This document shows, in pieces, positions 36,451 to 45,922 of a stretch of 64,000 nt of DNA (positions within the stretch are counted from its first letter, which is position 1; each line of letters begins with the position of its first letter). The notes under the pieces were generated by a model. That model searched no databases and was not told the DNA's origin. It saw nothing but the letters and a program-made list of their open reading frames with translations. The translations under genes were made by a program, and so were the position numbers. The stretch comes from Bacillus_I endophytica_A (GTDB taxonomy: Bacteria; Bacillota; Bacilli; Bacillales; Bacillaceae_H), in the NCBI RefSeq assembly GCF_026790145.1, contig NZ_JALAMS010000032.1, forward strand, positions 1 through 64,000, written 5' to 3'.

Positions 36451-36479
36451 ATTATGAACGATTTTATCTTAAATTGCAA
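36451..36479 (-). promoter_or_regulatory. tyrS promoter
   Basis: TTGCAA (36474-36479), 17-base spacer, CATAAT (36451-36456) on the minus strand; the start site falls just before the T-box stem I. Confidence 0.6.
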
Positions 36480-36600
36480 GAACTGGTCCTAAAAACAGGT
36501 ATCAAATATTATGGAAAATATACTACATTATAGACAAAATACTACATTTTTCGTAAAAATAACTATGCTATAATAAACAGAAGTAAGGGGGAAATCATAT

Positions 36601-38676
36601 ATGTGGGAAAAGTGGAAAACAAAACTAAAGGAGCTATTAGCTAGCCTTAAAGATGGACAATCATCCACTTATATAAAAAGAGGAAAGTTAGCCTCTCTCG
36701 TTATTTATAATATTGTTATTATTGGCTTCGTTTTTTTACTTATAATCGGTTCATTTGCCTTTGGAGCAGGCTCTGGCTATTTCGCTTCCCTCATTAAAGA
36801 CGAGTCACCTCCTTCTAAAAAGGAGATGAGTGACGCTTTAACGAATTATAGCGAAACAAGCGAAATTTACTTTGCTAGCAATGTACCTCTAGGAAAGCTA
36901 CGATCAAATCTTGAACGTGTTGAAGTGAAGTTAGAGAACGTTTCTCCTCACCTCGTTAACGCCCTCATTTCAACAGAAGATGAGTATTTCTATAAACATG
37001 ACGGAGTGGTTCCAAAAGCTGTTCTTCGAGCTCTTTATCAAGATGTTTCAAATTCTGCTACGAGAACAGGCGGAAGTACATTAACACAGCAGCTTATTAA
37101 AAATCAGATGTTAACAAATGAAGTTTCCTTTACAAGGAAAGCAAATGAGATTCTTCTTGCCCTCCGTGTTGAAAACTACTTCTCTAAAGAGGAAATTTTA
37201 GAAGCTTACCTAAACGTTGCTTACTTTGGAAGAAACTCAGCAGGAAACAATATTGCAGGTGTTCAAACAGCTGCTCAAGGACTGTTTGGACGAGATGCCA
37301 AAGATCTGACACTTGAACAAGCAGCCTTTATTGCTGGCCTTCCTCAAAGTCCATCCCGCTATACACCATTTACACAAGCTGGACAATTAAAGGAAGATCT
37401 TTCTCCAGGAATAGAACGAATGAAAACCGTGCTCTTCCGCATGAAACGAGCTGGGTACATTAACAAACAGGAGTATGAACAAGCGATAAACTACGATATT
37501 ACAAAAGACTTTAAAACTTCTTCTCCTTCTGTTGTGGAAAAGTATCCTTGGTTGAATTTTGAAGTGGAAAAGCGAGTGCGTAAAATTTTAGCAGAGCAGC
37601 TTGCAAATAAAGCAGGTGTTAGTACAGAAAAGCTTTATGGTGACAAAGCTCTTCTTCAACAATATACCGAGCAAGCAGATCTTAATATGAGACAAAACGG
37701 CTATCGCATCCATACGACAGTTCATAAAGACATCTATGATGCAATGGAAAACGTAACAAAAAATTTCAATGGCTTTAATAACTACGTGAAAGTCAATACT
37801 GGTAGTGTGATGATTGATAATAAAACAGGAGCTATTATTAGTTTTGTTGGGGGCCGAGATTATCAAAGTTCTCAGTATAACTATGCAACAAGCGTAGAAA
37901 AGGCTAATGGCTCAACAATGAAACCACTTCTTGTATATGCGCCTGCTATCCAAGAAGGGCTAATTTCATCTAACTCAATGATTAACAATAGTGCGTTTAC
38001 ATGGGGAAACTGGTCACCGAAAAATGCAGGAAAAAACTATACAGCTCCAGTAACGGTACGAAAAGCACTTACATACTCTTACAACATTCCAGCTGCGAGA
38101 GTATATAAGATGAACAAAGGAAACAATCCAGTCTCTTACCTAGAAAAAATGGGCTTTACTTCTCTCCAAAAAGAGGATTACGTGAATGCTTCCCTTGCAT
38201 TAGGAGCCATGCGAACAGGCGTTACAGTGGAAGAAAACGTCAACGCCTTTACTACCTTTGCTAACAAGGGACAGTTCAAAGACGCTTACCTTATCGAAAA
38301 AATTGAAACTCGCGATGGCAAAGTTGTATATCAACATGAGACAAAACCAACAACCGTGTTCTCTACTAATACTTCTAACCAAATGATTAGTATGATGAGA
38401 GATGTTGTACAAAAAGGAACCGCTGCAAGAGTACGAAACTACTTACAGTTTAATTCAGATCTTGCTGGAAAAACGGGAACAACGCAAAATGAAAATGATT
38501 TATGGTTTGTTGCATCAAATCCAAATGTAACGTTTGGAACATGGATGGGACGATTAAATAGTCCGCAAAGTTCAGCAAAACCAGGAGATCACTTACGACT
38601 GTGGGCTCAGTATATGAATGCAGCGTATCGAGTGGAACCTAGTCTTATAGCTCCATCCGAACGTTTTCAGCCTTAA
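36601..38676 (+). CDS. Class A penicillin-binding protein (transglycosylase/transpeptidase)
   Basis: Bifunctional cell-wall synthase of 691 residues. One N-terminal membrane segment (about 33-58) anchors it with its bulk outside. The GT51 glycosyltransferase domain (about 95-265) shows EDEYFYKHDG with the catalytic glutamate and GGSTLTQQLIKN. The transpeptidase domain (about 380-660) has SxxK as STMKPL, SxN as SYN and KTG as GKTGTT. AAGGGGG precedes the ATG. It is not at this place in B. subtilis; size suggests the PBP2c/2d/4 group, but I cannot assign one. Confidence 0.9.
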   Translation: MWEKWKTKLKELLASLKDGQSSTYIKRGKLASLVIYNIVIIGFVFLLIIGSFAFGAGSGYFASLIKDESPPSKKEMSDALTNYSETSEIYFASNVPLGKLRSNLERVEVKLENVSPHLVNALISTEDEYFYKHDGVVPKAVLRALYQDVSNSATRTGGSTLTQQLIKNQMLTNEVSFTRKANEILLALRVENYFSKEEILEAYLNVAYFGRNSAGNNIAGVQTAAQGLFGRDAKDLTLEQAAFIAGLPQSPSRYTPFTQAGQLKEDLSPGIERMKTVLFRMKRAGYINKQEYEQAINYDITKDFKTSSPSVVEKYPWLNFEVEKRVRKILAEQLANKAGVSTEKLYGDKALLQQYTEQADLNMRQNGYRIHTTVHKDIYDAMENVTKNFNGFNNYVKVNTGSVMIDNKTGAIISFVGGRDYQSSQYNYATSVEKANGSTMKPLLVYAPAIQEGLISSNSMINNSAFTWGNWSPKNAGKNYTAPVTVRKALTYSYNIPAARVYKMNKGNNPVSYLEKMGFTSLQKEDYVNASLALGAMRTGVTVEENVNAFTTFANKGQFKDAYLIEKIETRDGKVVYQHETKPTTVFSTNTSNQMISMMRDVVQKGTAARVRNYLQFNSDLAGKTGTTQNENDLWFVASNPNVTFGTWMGRLNSPQSSAKPGDHLRLWAQYMNAAYRVEPSLIAPSERFQP

Positions 38677-38680
38677 TAAA

Positions 38681-38712
38681 AAAGAGAGACTGCCAAGTGC
38701 AGTCTCTCTTTT
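38681..38712. terminator. Terminator between the PBP gene and acsA
   Basis: Stem AAAGAGAGACTGC / GCAGTCTCTCTTT with a five-base loop, T-rich on both sides, between convergent genes. Confidence 0.85.
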
Positions 38713-38714
38713 CT

Positions 38715-40433
38715 TTAATCTTCCATTGAGGAAAGATCTCCAGCAGGCAAATCAAGCTCCCACGCTTTCAACACGCGGCGCATAATTTTTCCACTTCTTG
38801 TTTTCGGTAGCTTTTCTCTAAATTCAATCTCTCGTGGTGCAGCATGTGCTGCAAGGCCTTTCTTCACAAACTGACGAATATTCTCGATAAGTTCATCAGA
38901 AGGCTCATATCCATCTCTTAAAGCAATAAATGCTTTAATAACTTCCCCACGCACAGGATCTGGCTTGCCGATAACGCCTGCCTCTGCAACAGCCTCATGT
39001 TCTACAAGTTTGCTTTCCACTTCAAATGGACCTACCCGTTCACCGGATGTCATAATAACATCATCGACTCTTCCTTGGAACCAAAAATATCCGTCTTCAT
39101 CCATATAAGCCGAATCACCTGAAACATACCAATCACCAGGCATAAAATACGTTTCATACTTTTCAGGATTATTCCAAATTGATCTCATCATGGAAGGCCA
39201 ACCTTTTGCAATAGCCAGGTTCCCCATTCGGTTTGGAGGAAGTTCCTGGCCTCTATCATCTACAATCGCTGCTTTAATTCCTGGAATTGGTTTCCCCATT
39301 GATCCTGGACGAATTTCCATTGCTGGGTAATTACAGATCACTTGGCCTCCTGTTTCTGTCATCCACCATGTATCATGAATGCGGATATTAAACACTTTCA
39401 TTCCCCATCTAATAACTTCAGGATTTAGAGGCTCTCCAACACTCACAATATGGCGAAGATTACTTAAATCATACTTCTTCATGAGCTCATCCCCTGCTCC
39501 CATTAACATCCTAAACGCTGTGGGAGCACTATACCAAACAGTTACTCCATAATCAGCCAATGCTTTATACCAGTTATCAGGACTAAAACGGCCCCCAACA
39601 ATTACACTTGTTGCTCCAGCAAGCCAAGGCCCAAAAATACCGTAAGACGTACCTGTTACCCATCCTGGATCCGCTGTGCACCAGTAAATATCGTCTTCTT
39701 GTAAATCAAGCACCCATTTTGCTGTCTGATAATGCTGTACCATAGCATTGTGTACATGCAAAACACCTTTTGGTTTTCCAGTCGATCCTGACGTATAGTG
39801 AAGAATAAGTCCGTCTTCACGTTCCACCCAAACAGGCTCAAATGTTGAACTTGCTTCACTAAAATGTTTATTAAAATCAAGGTAAACATCATCTTCCTCA
39901 ACATCTTCTCCTACAATAAGAACACTTTTTAAAGCAGGAAGATCACTGACGGGAACTCTTTCTAAAAGCTCCTTCGTTGTGATAAGTACTTTCGCTTCAC
40001 TATCTTCTAAGCGATCTTTTACAGCCCCCTCCATAAATGCTTCAAAAAGCGGCCCTACAATTGCACCTACTTTAATAGCACCTAGCACTGCAAAGTACAG
40101 TTCAGGCGATCGAGGCATAAAGATGAACACCCTATCCCCTTTTTCTACATCTGTTGTCTTTTTGATAACATTGGCAGCTTTGTTAGACAAAGCACTCATT
40201 TCTCTAAAAGTATATTTCTCTTTTCTTTCTCCGTTTTCATAAAAGAGCGCTACTTTATTTTTCCTGAAAGAGTTTGCATGCCTGTCAATTGCTTCATAGG
40301 CCATATTTAGTTCCCCACTCTCATACCACGAAAATTGCTCTTCAACGTTTTTCCAGTTAAAATTGCTGTAAACATCATCATAATTTTGTAAGTTATAATT
40401 CCCCTTAATCACCGGAAGCGCTTCCATCCCCAT
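38715..40433 (-). CDS. acsA: Acetyl-CoA synthetase
   Basis: AMP-forming enzyme that turns acetate, ATP and CoA into acetyl-CoA for growth on acetate or acetoin products. Starting at ATG 40433, six bases after AAGGAGGAG, it has 572 residues, the length known for B. subtilis AcsA. Motifs: TSGSTGKPKGV (about 230), WWMTETGG (about 370) and the C-terminal PKTRSGKIMRR whose lysine is the AcuA acetylation site. It is divergent from acuABC, which encodes the enzymes that acetylate and deacetylate it. A strong promoter and a cre site lie between. Confidence 0.96.
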   Translation of the reverse strand: MGMEALPVIKGNYNLQNYDDVYSNFNWKNVEEQFSWYESGELNMAYEAIDRHANSFRKNKVALFYENGERKEKYTFREMSALSNKAANVIKKTTDVEKGDRVFIFMPRSPELYFAVLGAIKVGAIVGPLFEAFMEGAVKDRLEDSEAKVLITTKELLERVPVSDLPALKSVLIVGEDVEEDDVYLDFNKHFSEASSTFEPVWVEREDGLILHYTSGSTGKPKGVLHVHNAMVQHYQTAKWVLDLQEDDIYWCTADPGWVTGTSYGIFGPWLAGATSVIVGGRFSPDNWYKALADYGVTVWYSAPTAFRMLMGAGDELMKKYDLSNLRHIVSVGEPLNPEVIRWGMKVFNIRIHDTWWMTETGGQVICNYPAMEIRPGSMGKPIPGIKAAIVDDRGQELPPNRMGNLAIAKGWPSMMRSIWNNPEKYETYFMPGDWYVSGDSAYMDEDGYFWFQGRVDDVIMTSGERVGPFEVESKLVEHEAVAEAGVIGKPDPVRGEVIKAFIALRDGYEPSDELIENIRQFVKKGLAAHAAPREIEFREKLPKTRSGKIMRRVLKAWELDLPAGDLSSMED

Positions 40434-40469
40434 ATCAAACTCCTCCTTATGTAGCAATTTACAAAATCT

Positions 40470-40498
40470 ATTATAATATAAAATGGAATATTTCTCAA
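40470..40498 (-). promoter_or_regulatory. acsA promoter
   Basis: TTGAGA (40493-40498), 17-base spacer, perfect TATAAT (40470-40475) on the minus strand, about 40 bases before the acsA ATG. Confidence 0.75.
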
Positions 40499-40535
40499 TT
40501 TTTAAAATATTTATATATTTTACCCTTTAGCCTAT

Positions 40536-40549
40536 TGAAAACGCTTTAT
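40536..40549. promoter_or_regulatory. cre site between acsA and acuABC
   Basis: TGAAAACGCTTTAT agrees with the CcpA cre consensus TGWAANCGNTNWCA at 12 of 14 positions. It lies in the divergent region close to the acuABC promoter (TATACT at 40566-40571 is a candidate -10). In B. subtilis both units are under CcpA repression, so glucose should shut them off; ccpA itself is 4 kb away. Confidence 0.65.
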
Positions 40550-40605
40550 AAGATAATTTTTCATGTATACTATATAAGAAAAGATTTTCGAGGTGGTGAA
40601 TACAT

Positions 40606-41238
40606 TTGAGGCATATAAAAACGTACCACTCCAAAGAAATAAAAACAAAGCAAGGTCCAATTATTGTAGAAGGCCCTATCCAAACAAATAGATTAAAAGA
40701 GCTTCATTTTCATGAAGGATTAACGGCCTTTAGACCTTCTGATCAACAGAAAGAAGCATTGCTTGAAATTTCAGAGCTTGAAGAAGGGCGCATTATTATT
40801 GCCCGTTATAAGGATACTGTTGTAGGCTATGTCACATTTCTATATCCTGATCCACTTGAGCGGTGGTCTGAAGGAAATTTAGAGAACTTGATTGAGCTTG
40901 GTGCTATTGAAGTTGCTCCTCCTTTTAGAGAGATATCTATTGGGAAAAATCTTTTAGAAGTTTCAATGAGGGATAAGATGATGGAAAACTATATTATTAT
41001 TACAACCGAATACTATTGGCATTGGGATTTAAAAGGCACTGGGTTAAATGTTTGGGAGTATCGAAAAGCAATGGAAAAAATGATGGAAACAGGAGGACTT
41101 ACTTGGGTAGCCACAGATGATCCTGAAATTTGCTCTCATCCTGCTAACTGCTTAATGGCTCGGTTCGGTAAGAAAGTAAATCATGAATCTGTGCAGAAGT
41201 TTGATCAACTTCGTTTTCAAAATCGCTTTATGTACTAA
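40606..41238 (+). CDS. acuA: Protein acetyltransferase AcuA
   Basis: GNAT-family enzyme of 210 residues that acetylates the C-terminal lysine of AcsA and switches it off. The acetyl-CoA-binding segment (ELGAIEVAPPFREISIGKNLLEVSM, about 98-122) is visible, although the usual RGxGxG loop is replaced by REISIGK. The start is TTG at 40606, seven bases after GAGGTGGTG; no ATG is available. First gene of acuABC. Length and sequence match B. subtilis AcuA. Confidence 0.93.
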   Translation: MRHIKTYHSKEIKTKQGPIIVEGPIQTNRLKELHFHEGLTAFRPSDQQKEALLEISELEEGRIIIARYKDTVVGYVTFLYPDPLERWSEGNLENLIELGAIEVAPPFREISIGKNLLEVSMRDKMMENYIIITTEYYWHWDLKGTGLNVWEYRKAMEKMMETGGLTWVATDDPEICSHPANCLMARFGKKVNHESVQKFDQLRFQNRFMY

Positions 41239-41260
41239 CTTACAAAAGGAGCTGTGAAGG

Positions 41261-41908
41261 ATGATTGTTGAAGAGGTTATGAGTAGAAATCTAATTACTC
41301 TTCTACCAACAGATAAAATTAAACAAGCTGTTGTTCTCATGAATAAATATCATGTTCGTCATATTCCTGTTGTGGATAAAGAATATAAGCTTCTTGGTAT
41401 TGTTTCAGATCGTGATATAAAAGATGCTGCTCCTTCAATTTTTGCACAAAATCACAAATTTGAAGAATTCGAGAATCCTGTTCATGAGATTATGACGAAA
41501 AATGTGATTGTAGCATATCCGCTTGACTTTGTTGAAGAAATCTCATTCATCTTTTATGAGAACAAAATTAGCTGCCTTCCTATTATTCACAAAGGCAAAC
41601 TTGTTGGAATTGTAACCAAAACTGATATATTGAATACTCTTGTTCAATTAACAGGTGCACACCAACCAGGTTCTCAAATTGAAGTAAAGGTTCCAAATGT
41701 AGCAGGTAAACTTAGTGAAGTCACAAAGCTATTAAGTGACCATCATCTAAATATTTTAAGCGTTCTCGTTTATCCTTATAAGCAAGATGATACATACCGT
41801 ACAATTGTTCTGCGCATTGAAACGCTAAACCCGACAAAAGCAATCTATGCCCTAGTTGAACACGGTTATGAAGTGTTACGACCTCATATAACGGATGTGA
41901 TACGATGA
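41261..41908 (+). CDS. acuB: Acetoin utilization protein AcuB (CBS-ACT)
   Basis: A 215-residue protein with two CBS motifs (about 4-60 and 72-130, usually binding adenine nucleotides) and a C-terminal ACT domain (about 138-210, usually binding amino acids). It is probably a ligand-sensing regulator of the acu module, but its target is unknown. AAAGGAG precedes the ATG. It lies between acuA and acuC, overlapping acuC by four bases. Confidence 0.92.
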   Translation: MIVEEVMSRNLITLLPTDKIKQAVVLMNKYHVRHIPVVDKEYKLLGIVSDRDIKDAAPSIFAQNHKFEEFENPVHEIMTKNVIVAYPLDFVEEISFIFYENKISCLPIIHKGKLVGIVTKTDILNTLVQLTGAHQPGSQIEVKVPNVAGKLSEVTKLLSDHHLNILSVLVYPYKQDDTYRTIVLRIETLNPTKAIYALVEHGYEVLRPHITDVIR

Positions 41909-43080
41909 AACATGACGCTTTATTTGTTTATTCTCCTGATTTCCTAACATATAAATTTAATGCTCATCATCCTTTTAATCAACTCCGAGTCGAGATAACG
42001 TACGATTTATTAAAAGCATTAGGCGCCTTAAGCGATCAACAAGTTATAAAACCTCGTCAAGCTTCTGTAGAAGAGCTTAAGCTTATCCACCATGACGCTT
42101 ACATTCAGGCTGTTCAGAAAGCTGGTCAAGGACTTCTATCAAAAGATGAAGGGCTAAACTTTGGACTTGGTACAGAAGATACACCTATTTTCCCTAACAT
42201 GCACGAAGCAAGTGCTTATCTTGTAGGGGGCACGCTTACTGCGGTTGATCTTGTGATGTCTGGGAGCACTCGTCATGCATTCAGCGTAGGAGGAGGGCTT
42301 CACCATGGTTTTTGTGGAAAGGCATCTGGTTTTTGCATTTATAACGATAGTGCTGTAGCCATTAAATATTTACAGCAGAAATACAATGCACGGGTTCTTT
42401 ATATTGATACTGATGCACATCATGGAGATGGTGTTCAAGTTGCCTTCTATGATGATCCCCAAATTTGCACGTTTTCAATTCATGAAACAGGTCGCTATCT
42501 CTTTCCTGGCACAGGAACAATTAATGAAAGAGGCTATGGAAATGGATACGGCTATTCTTTTAATTTACCTCTTGATGCCTATACAGAAGATGAATCATTT
42601 TTATACACATACGAAACAGCAGTAAGGGAAATTGCAGAATTTTTCAAACCGGACGTCATTTTAACGCAAAATGGCGCAGATGCTCACTATCATGATCCAT
42701 TGACACATCTTTATACTACTATGGAAACCTACAAACATATTCCTAAAATAGCTCATGAACTAGCTCATAAATATTGTAATGGACGCTGGATTGCTGTTGG
42801 AGGTGGAGGATATGATATTTGGCGCGTAGTTCCTAGAGCATGGTCATTAATTTGGCTTGAAATGACGGGGTTCACTCTTAAAGAAGATCTCTTGCCAAAG
42901 AACTGGGTTGATAAATGGTCTAAAAGAGCGCAGCATCCACTCTGTACAACGTGGAGTGATCCTCCTAATTTATATAAAAAGGTGCCCCGCAAAAAAGAAA
43001 TTGAAGAAAAAAATAGCCGTACGCTTCAAAATCTGCTTTTTCCAATCCGTGGAACAGAAAGAAATAAAAATGTCACATGA
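41905..43080 (+). CDS. acuC: Protein deacetylase AcuC
   Basis: Class I histone-deacetylase-like zinc enzyme of 391 residues that removes acetyl groups from AcsA and reactivates it. The catalytic HH pair (GGGLHHGFCGKASGFCIYND, about 131-150), zinc ligands in DTDAHHGDG (about 168-176) and the distal QNGADAHYHDPL (about 252-263) are intact. ATG overlaps the acuB TGA. The last 20 residues are charged and poorly conserved. With AcuA it sets AcsA activity after translation. Confidence 0.95.
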   Translation: MKHDALFVYSPDFLTYKFNAHHPFNQLRVEITYDLLKALGALSDQQVIKPRQASVEELKLIHHDAYIQAVQKAGQGLLSKDEGLNFGLGTEDTPIFPNMHEASAYLVGGTLTAVDLVMSGSTRHAFSVGGGLHHGFCGKASGFCIYNDSAVAIKYLQQKYNARVLYIDTDAHHGDGVQVAFYDDPQICTFSIHETGRYLFPGTGTINERGYGNGYGYSFNLPLDAYTEDESFLYTYETAVREIAEFFKPDVILTQNGADAHYHDPLTHLYTTMETYKHIPKIAHELAHKYCNGRWIAVGGGGYDIWRVVPRAWSLIWLEMTGFTLKEDLLPKNWVDKWSKRAQHPLCTTWSDPPNLYKKVPRKKEIEEKNSRTLQNLLFPIRGTERNKNVT

Positions 43081-43086
43081 ACTAAA

Positions 43087-43114
43087 AAAATCCGCTTCAA
43101 AAAAGCGGATTTTT
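43087..43114. terminator. Bidirectional terminator between acuC and motS
   Basis: Stem AAAATCCGCTT / AAGCGGATTTT with T runs on both strands between convergent operons. Confidence 0.9.
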
Positions 43115-43120
43115 ACTGTA

Positions 43121-43822
43121 TTAGTCATTAAGATCTGAGATTACAATTTCTACACGGCGGTTCTTCTTCATCTCTTCTTCTTGATTACTTATCTTAAGTG
43201 GCTTTGTATCTCCATATCCAATTGCCACAAACCTGCTTGAGTTGATGTTATAGGTTTCCGACAAGTATTGAATAACACTGCTTGCTCGGGCAGTAGAAAG
43301 CTCCCAATTTGAAGGATAATAACTGTTTCGAATAGGCCTCTTATCTGTATGACCTTCAACACGAATAACATTTGGCAGCTCTTTAATAATTTCACCTATC
43401 TTATTTAAAAACGGCCGAGATTCAGGAACGAGCCTTGCTTCCCCTGTTGGAAAAAGGATTTGTTCTTGTAAAACAAGTACAACTCCTCGTGAATCTTTTT
43501 TAGCTGCGATTTTATCATCTAAGTTGTTTTTCTTCAACTTTCCTTTAATATAAGCCAAAAGTTCATCGGAGTTCATCTTTGACTGTGCTTCTCCTTGACT
43601 TTCTTTATTATGTACATCTTTTGTTTTCTCACTAGCTAATGTCTTATCCATTGAGCCAACAAGCTTCTGAAACTTGCCGCTATTAATATGAGACATGGAG
43701 AATAAAAGAACAAAAAAAACGAGAATAAGCGTAATCAAGTCTGCGAATGTGACAAGCCATTTTACATTTCCTCCATCTTCACGACGCTTTGGGCGACGAA
43801 GACGATGTTTTCTAGATCTCAA
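43121..43822 (-). CDS. motS: Flagellar motor stator protein MotS
   Basis: MotB-type stator subunit, 233 residues. One membrane segment carries the ion-binding aspartate in VTFADLITLILVFF; leucine four residues after the aspartate is the residue reported for sodium-type stators (MotS/PomB) where proton-type MotB has valine. A C-terminal OmpA-like domain (VEGHTDKRPI, about 150-225) binds peptidoglycan. I place the start at TTG 43820-43822, nine bases after AAGGAG; the frame opens with GTG at 43843 but no ribosome binding site precedes that. Overlaps motP by 11 bases. Confidence 0.88.
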   Translation of the reverse strand: MRSRKHRLRRPKRREDGGNVKWLVTFADLITLILVFFVLLFSMSHINSGKFQKLVGSMDKTLASEKTKDVHNKESQGEAQSKMNSDELLAYIKGKLKKNNLDDKIAAKKDSRGVVLVLQEQILFPTGEARLVPESRPFLNKIGEIIKELPNVIRVEGHTDKRPIRNSYYPSNWELSTARASSVIQYLSETYNINSSRFVAIGYGDTKPLKISNQEEEMKKNRRVEIVISDLND

Positions 43823-44639
43823 TTTCTTTAACTCCTTGTACACCTTTTTCCAACTTATTCTTCTTACGATTTAAACGTTCTTCTGTTGATAAAAAGGCAG
43901 ATAGCCTCTCTTCTACCATACCTGGATTTTGACCTGTTTGAACTCCAATAACGCCTTCAATTATACATTGTCTTAGGAAGATCTCTTGCTCTGTTTGTAA
44001 CGAAAGTTTTGCTGCAAGGGGCTGAAACACTAAATTAGCAAGCAATGAGCCATATAATGTTGTTAAAAGAGCTACTGCCATATTTGGCCCGAGTAAAGAA
44101 GGATCATCCATATTTTTCAGCATTAATACAAGACCAATAAGAGTACCGATCATTCCCCACGCTGGTGCATATTCAGCAGCTTTCTCAAAAATACTTCGAC
44201 CTTTGCGATGACGTTCCTCTAGCGCATCAACTTCTAGATTTAATATTTCCTCAATCGTATCTGTCTCTACTCCATCAACAGCTAAAAGAATCCCTTTCTT
44301 CAGAAAGCGATCTTCTACATCTCCCATCTCTGCTTCAAGAGATAAAAGCCCTTCTTTTCTTGCTTTATTAGCAAAAGCAACAAAAAGATCCACATATGGT
44401 TCAGGCTCAAAAGTTTGAGTGCGAAATGCCTGCTTAGCAATGGTTCCTACTTTTTTAAGCTCGTTTATACGAAAACTAACAAAAAGTCCTGCTAAAACTC
44501 CTCCTAACACAATAAAGAAGGAAGGGATATTTAAAAGGGAAAAGAAGTTCTCAATCCCTCCACTTGTAATAACTCCAAAAATAATAATGGCACAACCAAC
44601 AACTAATCCTAGCGGTGTAAGAATATCATATTTCTTCAT
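43812..44639 (-). CDS. motP: Flagellar motor stator protein MotP
   Basis: MotA-type stator subunit of 275 residues that pairs with MotS to form a second, probably sodium-driven stator in Bacillus. Four membrane segments are visible (about 8-28, 32-52, 150-172, 182-204) with the cytoplasmic loop between the second and third. The PxWGMIGTLIGLV segment near 155 is a MotA hallmark. GGAG lies seven bases before the ATG. In B. subtilis motPS also lies next to ccpA. Confidence 0.92.
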   Translation of the reverse strand: MKKYDILTPLGLVVGCAIIIFGVITSGGIENFFSLLNIPSFFIVLGGVLAGLFVSFRINELKKVGTIAKQAFRTQTFEPEPYVDLFVAFANKARKEGLLSLEAEMGDVEDRFLKKGILLAVDGVETDTIEEILNLEVDALEERHRKGRSIFEKAAEYAPAWGMIGTLIGLVLMLKNMDDPSLLGPNMAVALLTTLYGSLLANLVFQPLAAKLSLQTEQEIFLRQCIIEGVIGVQTGQNPGMVEERLSAFLSTEERLNRKKNKLEKGVQGVKEIEI

Positions 44640-44697
44640 TACGTTTCTCCATTTTCTTTTACCCCGAGCTTTTTAGAAAGTTAGCTTCTCACTCATG

Positions 44698-44740
44698 AAA
44701 GCTCATCAGCAGCAAACTTAGAAGTCTGCTGCTGATGAGC
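44698..44740 (-). terminator. Terminator after ccpA
   Basis: Perfect stem of about 17 bp (AAAGCTCATCAGCAGCA with its complement) around a 12-base loop just past the ccpA stop. It is the strongest hairpin of the window. Confidence 0.9.
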
Positions 44741-44746
44741 TTTTAT

Positions 44747-45745
44747 TTATTTTGTAGAATTGCGATATTCAATTCGATGTGGAAGTTGAACAATGTTGCT
44801 GTCAACTTGCTCTTTGTTCATTAATTTTGTTAATAGTCGCATTGCAACAGCTCCAATATCATACATTGGTTGTACAACAGTTGATAGCTGCGGGCGCACC
44901 ATTGTCGCTAATCTTGTATTATCAAATCCAAGCACTTCAATGTCTTCTGGAATTGAAATGCCTTCATCTTGCGCTCCGTGAATAACTCCAAGAGCCATTT
45001 CATCTGTTCCAACAAAGATAGCTGTTGGACGATCTTCTAATTTCAAAAGTTGCTGAACAGCTTCAATTCCTGAATCGTATGTGTAGTCTCCTTCAGCAAC
45101 ATAATCTTCGTTATAAGAAATATTTGCTTCTTTTAAAGCTCTCTTATAACCTTCATTTTTCTTTAGACTATTGATTGGTTCTTCTTCAGGGCCTGAAACA
45201 TAGCCAATCTTGCGATGACCCTTCTCGATTAAAGCGTTTACTGCATCATAAGCAGCTTGTTCATAATCAATATTTACAGATGGAATTTCTTCTGATTGTT
45301 CAACAGATGCAGCAAGCACAACTGGAACTGGAGATTTTTTCAGTTCTTCAACATGCTCTTCCTGTACATTTCCACTCATAAAAATAATGCCATCCACTTG
45401 TTTGCCAAGCATTGTATTTAAAAGATGGAGCTCTTTATCTTTGTTTTGATCTGAGTTGCTCAAAATAATATTATATTTATACATTGTTGCGATATCTTCA
45501 ATACCACGTGCAAGCTCTGCGTGGAAAATGCTTGAGATATCAGGGATAATAACCCCTACTGTCGTTGTTTTCTTACTAGCAAGGCCTCTTGCTACAGCAT
45601 TTGGGCGATACCCAAGTCTTTCAATTGTTTCTAATACTTTTTTTCTTGTTGATGGTTTAACATTTGGGTTTCCATTTACTACACGTGATACGGTTGCCAT
45701 TGAAACATTTGCTTCTCTTGCAACATCATATATTGTAATATTCAT
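44747..45745 (-). CDS. ccpA: Catabolite control protein CcpA
   Basis: LacI/GalR-family global regulator of carbon catabolite repression; with HPr-Ser46-P it binds cre sites. The 332 residues begin with the helix-turn-helix (TIYDVAREANVSMATVSRVVNG, split here as residues 4-25), the hinge helix PNAVARGLASKKTT (about 48-61) and the periplasmic-binding-protein-like core. Likely targets in this window are the ackA and acsA/acuABC cre sites. A cre-like sequence also lies in its own leader. B. subtilis has aroA directly upstream in the same operon; here ytxJ with a terminator precedes it. Confidence 0.97.
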   Translation of the reverse strand: MNITIYDVAREANVSMATVSRVVNGNPNVKPSTRKKVLETIERLGYRPNAVARGLASKKTTTVGVIIPDISSIFHAELARGIEDIATMYKYNIILSNSDQNKDKELHLLNTMLGKQVDGIIFMSGNVQEEHVEELKKSPVPVVLAASVEQSEEIPSVNIDYEQAAYDAVNALIEKGHRKIGYVSGPEEEPINSLKKNEGYKRALKEANISYNEDYVAEGDYTYDSGIEAVQQLLKLEDRPTAIFVGTDEMALGVIHGAQDEGISIPEDIEVLGFDNTRLATMVRPQLSTVVQPMYDIGAVAMRLLTKLMNKEQVDSNIVQLPHRIEYRNSTK

Positions 45746-45761
45746 GTTTTAACACTCCTTA

Positions 45762-45775
45762 TATCAACGCTTTTC
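45762..45775. promoter_or_regulatory. cre-like site in the ccpA leader
   Basis: Read on the minus strand, GAAAAGCGTTGATA matches the cre core AANCGNTNW and 11 of 14 consensus positions, 17-30 bases before the ccpA ATG. It may allow weak self-control. Confidence 0.3.
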
Positions 45776-45922
45776 GCTTAGCTTATCCACATTTTTCACA
45801 TAATAGTGATTAAATTTCGGATTCATTGTCTGTAAATAATATACGATACTATTTACATAATGACAAATGCTTATTGGTCTCTCATGTATATTTTTCACAA
45901 AAAGTTTACTAAATCGCATAAA

